The notes under the pieces were generated by a model, which ran no database searches, had not been told where the DNA came from, and was given only the letters and a program-made list of their open reading frames with translations. The translations under genes and the position numbers were made by a program. Shown here in pieces: positions 1 to 11,600 of a stretch of DNA of 64,000 nt (position 1 is the stretch's first letter; each line of letters starts with the position of its first letter). Origin of the DNA: Blastomussa wellsi. Taxonomy: Eukaryota > Cnidaria > Anthozoa > Scleractinia > Plerogyridae. The stretch is from assembly GCA_947652115.1 (NCBI GenBank), contig OX393563.1, positions 6,413,564 to 6,477,563 of the forward strand, in the 5' to 3' direction.

Positions 1-1599
1 CCTGCCACGAGAAAAAGACTGTATACCGTTGAGGCCATGTTTTGCATTTCACAAGATTTCCCCGGCTCATGATCATCAATGGACGATGAAAGAATTATCG
101 TGAACTCGAGTCAGTTAAAAAAACTGGTTCTACTGATTATACACACTGATAACTTACGCTACCCCTCCCCCTTCAAAGGGAGAGGGAGTCTCGCCTTACA
201 AGCTGTTTGCTGTATCTGCTTTTGGAATTGCCTAAGGCCTAGCATCGCAGAGTTTTACGAAAAATAGTGTGGAAACTTCAAAGTTCTGTAATAAAGGCAA
301 TTCCGTCATCACGAGTCGTACAAGTCCCAGAATTATGGGAAAGAGATAAAACGCTACGCTATCGAGTAGCGCGTGTTGATCAATATGTAACAGAGCCAGT
401 TTCGTTTTAGGGTGCTTTCAATTATCTCAGTCCGACCAGTCGGGGCAACCGAGATAAACCGTTGTAAAATGGAACGACATTTTCCGATTTAACCTGGCCA
501 ACCTGGTGGAACGGTCCTTTCAACTTTGCATGCCATTCTCCTGTCGGTCCGCCCCGAGAATCCACTGAGCTGAAGCGAGGCAACTAACCAGTTTGTGAAA
601 ATGGAACGGTAAATTTCGGTCCGATCGGCCCGACCAGTCAAAGTGGGCCACCTCCAGAGGTGGTCCAGAATATTCCGGTCGATACGAACCGAAACGGAAC
701 TTGAGATGAGAACATTTGTGGCGTAACACAATCGCTGTAACAAAATGGTGACAGGACTGTGGATTCACCAGTGTTCACCGCGGGCCTGGCTTTTCTTCTC
801 GCTCGTGGGGAAGGGTGGGGAGAGGTGGGGGAGCAAGCGCCTTTGGTAGACAAATGAGCTTCCGGGGTCTGAAGTATTGCTTGGGTGATGGCACACTTGG
901 GTTCAAGTCGGGTCCAAGTGGCAGTGTTACTTGGGTTGTCAACTCCAAGACACCAAGTGATGCTGCTACTTGAAAATTGGGAGAAAAACAAATTCTTCCG
1001 GAAATCGGGAGACTTGGCAAAAGTTCGGGGAAATACGAAGGAAAGAAGTAAAACTTTTGGAAAGTGTGAGAATTTCCCTAAAAAGTTTAGGACAATAGGG
1101 TTCCCAATTTAAGGGACGACGCAGATTTGCACATATAATTATTACTCCTGAAACAGCATTTATTAAAGATTTCACCCTCGAAGTGTTAGCTAGAATTGGT
1201 ACTAAAACTGTTACGCGCAGACAGAAAACAAAATCAATTGTAAAAATCATAATTTCTTTTATTTGTAGGAATTTATGTACAACTCTAATAAGCCAGCAGT
1301 GTAAAAAGAGAATTGGGTAGTATATACATATATGTATGTTTGTAGTCACTATCGACCGTTCCTTTCACACGCAAACCGTCCATCGCTTTTATAATCATGG
1401 TTGAATGGCATTTGATACGCGTACCTCATCAATTCTCATTGTTCAATAATCAAACTAAAAAACATAAAAATCACATAACAATACTTATTAATAAATACTC
1501 TATCAAAAGGCGCATAAAAACTATCAGTATAGTCCTGGTAAATGTAAAAAAACGAGTCATGGTCAAACTGTACACCAGCGTTGCTTTGCAAGCATTTTG

Positions 1600-1605
1600 T
1601 TTATT
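1600..1605 (-). terminator. Possible poly(A) signal for gene A
   Basis: AATAAA on the minus strand, about 505 nt downstream of the gene A stop. A UAUAAA variant closer in (near 1992) could be used instead. Confidence 0.3.
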
Positions 1606-1633
1606 TTCAATTTAACTTTAGTACGTGAGAACG

Positions 1634-1705
1634 TAGCCTGCGAGAGCAGACGATTTTTTCGGCTCTCGTTTTTAACTCAAAAAACCCGTCTGCTCTCGCA
1701 GGCTA
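1634..1705. repeat. Hairpin repeat, 19-bp perfect arms
   Basis: TAGCCTGCGAGAGCAGACG at 1634-1652 and its exact complement at 1687-1705, with a 34-nt loop. Probably a miniature inverted-repeat element downstream of gene A. Confidence 0.65.
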
Positions 1706-2110
1706 GTGTGAACGAAGAGCTAGTTAACAGACTTTTATAACGGCGTCCTCAAAAACCAGCAACAGCAACTAACCTGTCATCATGTCCTCCCTCCGATCTC
1801 ACGAGGGAGGGGGGGGGGGGGGGTGGAGACATGATCGCGCGTGGCGGTTTGTACGTAAAATTAGAACTGTAACAATAAGTTGATTTGATTAAAGGCAGGT
1901 GAATTTTTTTTTCTGGTTCGTCTTCGTGGCATCCGGTTGTCCAGCATCTCGACGGATGCCACCATTACTGGACACCCGCGGGTAGCTACCCTTTATAATG
2001 AAAGTTGAAACTGGGGATTTTCTATCACTCGTTTCAACTTTCACCCGCCTTAATGAAATGCGCTTGAATTTTAAATATAGTTAATTTACACAGTCATAAA
2101 ATTCTCATGA

Positions 2111-2620
2111 TTAACTGTCACAAGTTACTGATGACAACGACTCGTGAAGCTGTCTAAGTTCAGTGATTTCCTCCCGCTTTTTCCTGACCTTTTCTTGATA
2201 TTCCAACACAAACTGCTGTTGTTCCTCTTTGGCATTTTTTAGCTCTCTAATGATGTCCGCTACATTTTTCTGTGTTAACTTCGTACGTAGCCTCTGTATC
2301 TCGCTCTTTAGTTCACTGAGCCTTGTGACGTTCACCTCTTGCAGCCTACCAGCTTCAAGCACCACACGGTCCACGTTCACTTTCACATTCTTTGCAGCAG
2401 CATTGGCTTTGTCTGCTTCGCCCTTCGCTGAATAAGCGTTTCGCAGAGCATCATAAGCCGACTGGGAATAGTTTCCTTTGCATGCGTTGATGTGTTCTTG
2501 GGAGGACGAGTTTATTGCGGTGACGTTCTGCTCGATCTGGCTAAAATACCTTGCGGTGTACTTGGATTGTCTAGCGTCTTGTGAAAGTTGGCTTGCATCT
2601 TCATGAATAACGGACACAGC
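2111..2620 (-). CDS. Gene A exon 12: coiled-coil end and stop
   Basis: 510 bp including stop TAA at 2111-2113. Contains cysteine 1723 (INACKGN) and ends SSVTCDS, with cysteine 1843. There is no LG domain and no gamma-type tail. Phase 0 with exon 11; acceptor AG at 2621-2622. Confidence 0.9.
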   Translation of the reverse strand, partial: AVSVIHEDASQLSQDARQSKYTARYFSQIEQNVTAINSSSQEHINACKGNYSQSAYDALRNAYSAKGEADKANAAAKNVKVNVDRVVLEAGRLQEVNVTRLSELKSEIQRLRTKLTQKNVADIIRELKNAKEEQQQFVLEYQEKVRKKREEITELRQLHESLSSVTCDS

Positions 2621-5600
2621 CTATGAAAAATATTGATAACGGTTCAGTTAAAATACGTAGCAAGAAAGAGTGATTGTATATTAAAAGGTGCACGTATTCA
2701 CGTTCACAACTCAATAGTACCCAAGAAGTTGGGTGAAAATCTTGGACCATAAGTATGATGTAACAATAGGACAGTCTAACATCATGATATAATTTGGTTT
2801 TATCAACTGGGTTGATAATGTGAATTGGCCACCGTAAAGAGATTCAAGAGCTGACGTTTCGAGCGTTAGCCCTTCGTCGGAGCGAATCGCTAACGGGCTA
2901 ACGCTCGAAACGTCAGCTCTTGAATCTCTTTACGGTGGCCAATTCACATTATCAACCCAGTTGATAAAACCAAATTATATTAACATCATGATATTGCACC
3001 AGTTTGGCGAAAACGCCTTGCAACAAGGCCAAGCGCAACAAGGCCAAGCGATGTTGGAAGATGTCATATTGCAACGCAACATGTAGGTCCAGAAGTGCAC
3101 ACGAATCATCGGCACCAAGTACAGAAAGTAGAACATTAAAAGAAATGTGTACTACCCAGTAAGGAGAATTAGTAACCCAGTGCATGTTAGGCGGGGCTGA
3201 AAGGGTAAAGATTTGATTCCCTAACAAAAATATTATCCTTCAATTCCTTTAGTGAATGCCTCCAGTATAATCCAGTGCATGTTAGGCGGGACTGAAAGGG
3301 TAAAAGGTTTGATTCCCTATACCAAAAATAATATCCTTCAATTCCTTTAGTGAATGCCTTCAGTGCAATTCAGTGCATGTTAGGAGGGACTGAAAGGCTA
3401 AAAGATTTGATTCCCTACCAAAAATAATATCCTTCAATTCCTTTAGGGAATGACTTCAGTGCATGTTAGGCGGGACTGAAAGGCTAAAAGATTTGATTCC
3501 CTACCAAAAATAATATCCTTCAATTCCTTTAGTGAATGCCTTCAGTGAAATTCAGTGCATGTTAGGCGGGACTGAAAGGCTAAAAGATTGGATTCCCTAC
3601 CACAAATATTATCCTTCAATTCCTTTAGTGAATGGCTTCGAAATACCAGGTGTAAAATGAAAAATATCTCAAGTCAAATATCAATTTACTTTACTTACAT
3701 GATTCTCGTCAAATGAAATATTCTTTGCTTTTTGTGCTAGGCTCAGACCTCGATTAGCAGCTGTCAACGTTTCTTGCAGAGACGCGTTGATCCCTTGGGC
3801 ATACTGAATCGCATTCCAGCTAGTGGTGTTTGCTTCCTTGGCCCGCTTTAGTGATAGGTCGGCAAACGCCTGTGCTTCCTCTGCCTTGGAAGCAAAATTC
3901 TGCAGAATCTGTAACATTTCTTTAGCGTCTGTAAGCGTCTTGGTGGCAAGCTGTATAGCGTCTATGGCTTCTTGTCTGGCCCTTCGTGCTTCCTTTAAGA
4001 TCGTTTGCCCGGTTGACTTGGTGTTCTCCACACGAACCATCAAGGCGTCAACCTCTTCAACAGCTAACGTAACTTGCGCGGTCAAGTTTGAATATGTCAG
4101 GGTCAGATTCTGAACTCTGGATATTAAATCTTGTTCCTGCTTACTCGCTTGCATTGCTGCCGCCTCAATCTGACTGACAGTGTCCGTATTGTTGGGATCC
4201 AGCAACATCACCTGTGATACGGTCTCACTGGCTCGTAACAAAACAGTCGATGCATTAACGAACAGCTCGTATGCAGTAGAGTTCGTTTCTTCACCGTACG
4301 CTTTTATAACATCAACACGCATTCTCAGTCCAGAGAGGAAGCTCTCGAGGTCGTTTTGCTCTTTTACAGTGATGTCAGCCACCCTCCCTGCATCCACCAC
4401 CAAGGTGTTAGCGTTATCCACTTTACCTTGGATATCGTAGGCCGTTTCATTCTGACGCGTTTCTGCTGCGGTGAAATTGTTCGCCAGCGCAGCAAACCTT
4501 GGTACCAATTCACTGAGATAACCACTGATAGTCTCAGCTTCGCGGACAGACGGATCGATGGACATATTTAAAAGATTATTGCTGTAATACACTGCATCAC
4601 GAATCAGTTGAATGAGCTGCTCTGTTCTCTCCTTATCCTGAGTAACTGCAGTCAAGTTGCTTGACAGTTCCCTCACACCAGGTGTCACCTCTTCCATCAA
4701 GACTTCCTCCAGTTGATTGAGAGTATTGTTGAGCTCGTTGATTTGGTTCGTTACGTTCCTCTCGATTTCGCGAGATTCTTCTGCGTCAGACACCAAACTG
4801 CTAACACTGTTTTCAGAATTAGTGAGTCGCTGGGCGAATGAAGCGTCTCCGATATGTCCATTTCGTAGACGATCTATTGTGTTGGCAAGGGCTGCTGAGC
4901 TTACTCGAAGCTTTTTCACCTCCAGGTAGATAAGACGATAGCACTCGGGACAGTCTAAGGAATGAAAAGGAAACATGATAATAGATTTACTTTTGTGTTT
5001 GTGTCGTCCTTCGTTTGCATTCGTAGATGATTAGACTTTCATTGGCGTTAATTTCAGATTACTACATAGCAGCTTTACTTTTCATTTATGAACCCGATGA
5101 AAATAGCTAACATGTGTGACATACAATGCCCTTGTCATAAATTATGATACAAGACGTTTTTCGGTATGTGGACCAAAATGATTTTACATGGAGACACTGT
5201 GGAAACACCTGGCAATTTCCCATTTGGCCAAATGTGTAACGTCGCGAAATAAAATGTAAACCAAAACCGGTGAACAGATGAACAAATCATGACAATTCAA
5301 CGTTCAAAAGAAGTTTGATCTTTTTGGCTGGGGCGCTACCACTAGGTGGATTTGTGTTTGGTTACCCCAAAGTCAACTCCTCCTGCACGCTTTGTAAATA
5401 GCCAACTGGTCAGCCTTCTACCAGATGAGATTTTTAACAAGTTTCTGCTCTATGTGCAAGTCATTTACTATTTACATGAGCGTGCATTGGATATACCGTA
5501 AGATGGTAGATAGCCAATGAGGCGCATAGCGCTGAGTTGGCTATAACTATCTCCTATCCAACAAGCACAAGAGGATTGAAGATGCCCAAAACTTTTTTGC

Positions 5601-8600
5601 ACTATTTCTGATTCAAACAGGTTGGACAAAATTGTCCAAATAGTACAGATTTACATGAACCCCCTTGGGATTAAATAAAACACAGCAATCAGTTTCCTAT
5701 TATGAAGAAAAGAATCAAAAACTCCAACAAACACTTACCAACACAACCTCTGCTGGTATTGTAAGCATTTTCATGGCATCGGTCACACGGTCTGCCACCA
5801 ATTCGTGGCTTACATATGCACTGGCCAGTGGTCTCATTACACACGCTGCTGTTACCGTACATCGTGTTGGGAAGCACACAGTCACAGTCTAAAACACAGC
5901 AAAAAAAGCATTACCAACTGCTGTAAATATCAGAATAGATAAAAAAGCTATCAGTGCACGTGATGTAATGAGAAGAGACTACGATGGAATGTATTTTGAG
6001 AGTGTTTTATAACCACCTCCTTTATGTTTTTCATTAGTTTGCTTTTCTGATGTCATGTTTTTGTAGATGTACTATCAGAAATGAATACATCATATATTTT
6101 TAAATCTGTAATTAGTTTATATAGAAAAAGAATGCATGTGGCGAACTATTTAGAAAAACACAGGTATTAAGAAGTTTAAGGTACTTTCCCAACAATTAAC
6201 AATCTAGGAGACAAGTGCCAGAAAGTTATAACTTATTGCTGTTGTTGGACATGAAGAAGCTCAATATTGTACAATTGATTGCAGTTTCATATTTACCGCA
6301 AACAACAAAATTGACTTATGATGGGCTTTTCGTGACAATAAGCCATAAAAAGGTACAATCCTTGTACAAGCCTAGTGGTCCATCTGGCCAGAGCTTATCC
6401 GACTGTTCCTCAGTACAGGGATTTCAAAATGTTTTGAAGTAGGTGCCATCGACTGGTAGAGTAGGCAGCTGTTATAAGTAAGCTTTTTGGTCACAAGCTG
6501 ATTGCTACGACCAGAGTAGCCGGCGGCATAATATTCAAGTAGCCGGTGGAACTCCGGCACCCGCTGCCTTGTTTTGAAACCCCTGTCAGTATGAAGCAAC
6601 TAGGAGAATTTCTACTCCTGCCTGGATGAGATTCTAGTCCATCACAGGGTTATTCCCTAGCATTAAATAACTGGTACCCATTTTAATACCTGGGTGGAGA
6701 GAGGCACTATTAGAGGAAAGTGTCCTCCCCAAGAACACAATGCAACACAGTGCCAGGGCTAAAAACTTTGACTGTTTGATCCAGAATCCAGTGCACAAAC
6801 CATTAGGCGGTCACACCTCCCACAACTACAAACCTTGTACAAATTTATTATTACCTTGGCAGCCACCAGATGAAGGAGTCAAACCAAAGAATCCAGGTGT
6901 ACACCGTCTACAGTCAGTTGTGTTATCTACCCCAGGCTGGCACCTCTCGCAGTGTTCACCCTCAGATCCCATACGACAGTTATAACATGTGCCATTCTCA
7001 GGGAAACATTCTTGTGAACGACCAGTGCATGAGCAAAGTACACAGGAGCTGAGGACATTGGGACTGCTATCCAGGTTAGGAGAAAGACGAGTAAATCCTA
7101 CAAAAAACAGTATAATCTTAGGAAATAGCAATTTTCTTCATCTAGGTAAATTATAAAACTACAATGGTCGCGATTTAAACAGACAGGATGTTGATCAGAT
7201 AAAATACACAAAGGCGTACTGTATCAGTGCACTTTTCTAGCTGCAAAATATGTGTTAATTTTATACGTTTTTGAATAATGAGACATATTACCTGCTCTAT
7301 TTTGTGGAAAATTATCTGATTTTAATCAATTTGGCCTATGGCCTTGTTGGCTAAACATCATGATATTTGGTATGATTTGAAGGATAATAATATTAACCTC
7401 TTGCTAACTGAGCACGAGGGCCATACTGGGGAATATTGGCCCGTTGTGGCAGTATGGAGACCGAGGGCCAATATTCCCCAGTATGGCTTGAGCTATCTAG
7501 GTTAGTAGGTAGTTTATTACACCTACATGGCACTCAGGTCATGTATGCTTGTTAAAAATGTACTTTTGATGACTTGAATTTAGAGATTTTCCACTGTAAT
7601 GTGTTTTGATGCCACCAACAACTTGGAAAGAACAAGCTACCATGATTTCTTTAAATTCGAGTATTTTTGTAAGTTTTCAATCTTCAGTTCTAGTTGCAAG
7701 TTTAAAAATATCCAACTTTAGAAAAAATATGCAGCTCAGGACCGTTTCTATGGACATGGTCTGTGTGGCAAAATCCTAACCAAGAAAGAACCAATCAGAA
7801 CGCTTGGATTGTCCTTGCCATATAATAATAACAAAATATTGTCCAAACAAACTCCAAGCTACAATACCCACTGTTTAAATAAATAAATAAAAGGAAACTT
7901 TACAAAAAATTACCTGAATTACAAAAGCCACATGACAGCTCCGTGTAGTTGTTTGGACATGTGCAGTTTTCAACAAATCCCACTTCTTCACCAATGTCTT
8001 TAGTAGCAGAGACTAACTCAACACTTATTATAACTGAGCCATTGGCCTTAAAACTTCCATCTATTTCAACAGATGCAATGTCCACCAGGATACTCTGTAG
8101 TTCATAGGCTGTTAGGTTGTTGAGGGTGTAGTGTTCATGCAGTCTAGCATGATATTCCTTGTTTGGCAATGATGGTTGAGGTACTATGTTATAATACGCT
8201 GCTTGTCCATTGGTGTTTTTGAATGTGACATTCCAAGTTGCATTTAAGCTGTCCACATCAGCATAATTCATGGTCATCTTGAACAACTGCCCATACGAAG
8301 ACAGCTGGTTACCTTTAAAGTTTTCCAGGAAAGTCAGTTTGACAAAAGTGTTGGATTTAAATCTGATGTGAAAGGAGTTGCCACCATCCAAACTCTCCAC
8401 TTCCATTTCGACAGACTTATCAATGTTGTCCAGTGATGAACCATTAAAATTGGCCTTTATATAGGATTTAACAAAGCCTGCAGCTGATGAGCACATAACT
8501 GATCGACCAAAACAGAAACAAGGTGAACACCCATCTGGATTGCTTGGGTCACTATTGTATGTTCCATTCTTGCATCTCTCACACTTGTTCCCCTCAGCAT

Positions 8601-11600
8601 TGGCCTTGCATGTACAGATCCCTGTGTTGAGGTGACACTGCAATGAGCTTGAACCTCCCTTGTGGCAGTTACAAGGCCTGCAAAGCACAAAGCGATTAAT
8701 CTATGACACAATGACCATATACAAAAAGACAAACTCCATAATTATGTCAAAAAGAAGCCAGATGAAAAAGGAGTGCTTTAAACAGTCTAAGAGAACAAAG
8801 TAAATGTGTTCGTAAATTTAAATACTAAATAAGCAACTTATCTCACATTCACCATCTTGTACCATACCATAAATCACTTTATATACCTCTTGTTATTTCT
8901 ATTCTAAACACTAGAGTGTGTCTAGATGTTTAATTATAATTTATGTATTTATTCGCTGTTTTCTTTTTCTTCGCTTGAGCCCGCCTCAAATAGCTATCAA
9001 GCTACTCGCAGGCTCAAACATTTTGTATTACTTTGGTATTAATAAAGTTCTTGTTGTTGTTGTAGTATGTGGAGTCTTTTTCAATTCTTGGGATGCAAGG
9101 TGCCTCATGATTGATCTCTGCCATTAACTGCTATCTTGCACAGCCAGGGCTTTATGAGAACTGGTGCCCACTGGAGTTCTGGTACAGGTATACTGGTGTA
9201 CATTTATACTGAAACAAAAAGATTATCCGCTCTTGATTTCTATCTTGTGATAAATGACGAGAGCTTCAACTATCACACAACAGGGTTGTCAGTAGGTTTT
9301 TGAGTAGCAGGTACCATCCAAAAAGTAGGTGGCTATTCCCATTTTATTTCTCCAACATCACGCTCAGAACTGACCTACTAACATTCAGAGTAGCCAGCGC
9401 AGAATTTGGAATAGCAGGTGAAATGCGCCGGTTGCTGGCTTATTTTGACAACCCTGCAACAATAGAAACCTTGAGCTTATTGTTAATAATTCTTCTACTT
9501 ACTGGCATCCCTCTGATGTAAAATTGAAGAAGTTTTCACGGCACATGTCACATTTTGTTCCAGTGGTGCTGTTCTTGCATGGGCAGACTCCATTCCGGTC
9601 ACATTGAAGGTCTACAGAGCCACTGGCATTGCATTTGCACTCAATGCATCCCTGTCCAGTGTGAAAACCATAGTAGTTTGCATCACACCTGCTGCAGGTC
9701 CTTGTCACAACACCAGGCCTACATGGACACTGGCCAGTAACATGATCACAGACAAGATCTGAGGATCCCAGGTCACTGCATTCACAAGCTGAGAAAAAGG
9801 CAAACAAGAAGTTTCTTCAATGACAAGCAAGGGTTCTATAAAAAACACTGGGTTCCTTATCATCACCATGTACATAAGCAGGACAAAGCACCCATGCCTA
9901 GTACTCTAACCTCTCATTCAAGGATTTGTCTTTAGAGCCATTATAGTCACTGTTTGGTTAACCAGAGTTCTCTACCATGGCACATACCGTATGTGGTCAT
10001 GACATGTTTGCAACACAATTTAACCTACTTACATGCATAATATAAATACTGGTTTACTTGTACTTCTACAAAGCTGCTGGTGATAATTTATCCAACCAAT
10101 GCACTGAAAACAGAGTCTCCTATGGTCTCTTGTAATTTTTTGGTGAACTTCTGTCCATGCACACATACCTGTACATCCACTATCAGTGAAGTTGAAGAAT
10201 CCTGGTAAGCAACGATCACATGACTGTCCTGTCACTCCTGGCTTGCAGTGACACTGGCCTCCGAGTTGGTGACAAGTTGTGCCATTTTTTGTTCCTGTAC
10301 TGTTACATGAACAAGCTAGAAGGTGGCCAAAAATTAACGTGATTAATTAAATACATGTATACATGAGAAACAAAGCTTTGTAAGTTTATCACTTTCATTT
10401 ACCATTTACAAAAGCAATTACAACTCCAAGCAGAATTAACACTTACCAATAGCTCCATCAAATACTTCAGCCATGGTTGAGAAAGTGGCATTCCTACAAA
10501 TGTCAGAGCTATTTTGTGACCCAGCAATGGTAGTAGAATTATTCCAGCAATCTTCAATTTCTTGTAATGTCATACCATGAACGGAACCAGTGTCTTGGGC
10601 AATTTCATAAATCCTGACATCTCTTACATTTGGAAGCAAAATTAATGAGTCTATTTCTATGGTAGAGTTAGGGTGCTTTCCACTAACATATGTCAAGTTC
10701 AAATGATACACTTGGTTTATAAGAAAAGAAACAACTTCTTGTGATCTCCAAGCTAACCCAGCTCCATGTGCTAGACGAGAAATGGTAAAATTGTTTGTTA
10801 TATTACAATCTAGTCCATTGCAAGAACTTATGGTGAGTCTCAGGGTTACATTAGTATCTTCAATGCTAGTGTAGCGAATAATAATGTAGAAGTCACTGAA
10901 GCTTGTGGATGGGTTGACAGTGAAAGTAATAAACTGACTGAGTCCAATCTCTCCATAGCCTCTGCCGGTAAATACTTGATCCTCTCCAGTGAAATACGAT
11001 GTAGCAACATAACTTCCTGTGGCATCCTCAGCTTCATATTTCAGATGGTAAAAGGAGGCGACATAGAACCCCTTACTAACTTCAGTACAACGTTTTCCTT
11101 GAATATTGCTTCGACACTGGCAAGTTCCTAAAGAAAAGTACATTTTTTAGTTAACAAAAAGTTTCAATGTTAACCACTTTTGTCACTATGAGTATGGAAT
11201 CAGCTCTATGTTTGGTATAATTTGCAAGTTCTCTTTCCCTGCATGTGGAAATGACAGTCAAACAATTCCCAAAGAGGTGTTAATTTGGATACATGTAGTG
11301 GAATCTTCATATGATATTTTGTTAATTGTACTGGTATTTTGTTTTACTTTTGGTATTTGCTTGTCATTCCAACATACCCTCAGCAACTTAAAGTTGGCCA
11401 AAAATAATGATAATAAAATAAAACATGCATGTACATTTATGCCATATATCCAACAAAATTGGTCCACATAAAAACCTTGGCCTCAAATATTTTTATTTAT
11501 TGATTCAAACATCTCCAAATCGACCTAAAACTACACATTGTGAGCATGTACATATAACAATCTATACCTACAGTCCACTAGATATACAAATAAGGGGAAG

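Larger units (their letters stand above)
1..2110. other. Downstream flank of gene A, no gene seen
   Basis: No frame with recognisable protein similarity. Contains repeat-like sequence at about 420-780 with GACCAGTC motifs, a hairpin at 1634-1705, a 15-G run at 1809-1823 and a candidate poly(A) signal. The 117- and 127-residue antisense frames at 638-1349 look spurious. Confidence 0.6.

Noticed and set aside
638..1349. Overlapping minus-strand ORFs of 117 and 127 residues
   Set aside because: Low-complexity, repeat-like sequence with no domain and no good start context.
1..2110. Searched for LG-domain exons downstream of gene A
   Set aside because: None of the visible frames has LG-type patterns, supporting the LG-less model within this window.
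2791..2980. Possible hammerhead ribozyme in the inverted dimer (CCGACGA ... GGGC/GCTC stem ... CGAAAC GTC)
   Set aside because: The core would be CCGACGA instead of CUGANGA, losing an essential U, and the sequence is better explained as a conserved protein-coding tail.
3176..3640. CRISPR-like array
   Set aside because: Units of about 95 bp repeat over their whole length with no short-repeat/unique-spacer structure, and the locus is a eukaryotic intron.
3823..4929. Several plus-strand ORFs antisense to the gene A coiled coil
   Set aside because: They are shadows of the heptad-rich coding strand; Ser/Ala/Leu-rich composition is the expected antisense of coil codons.
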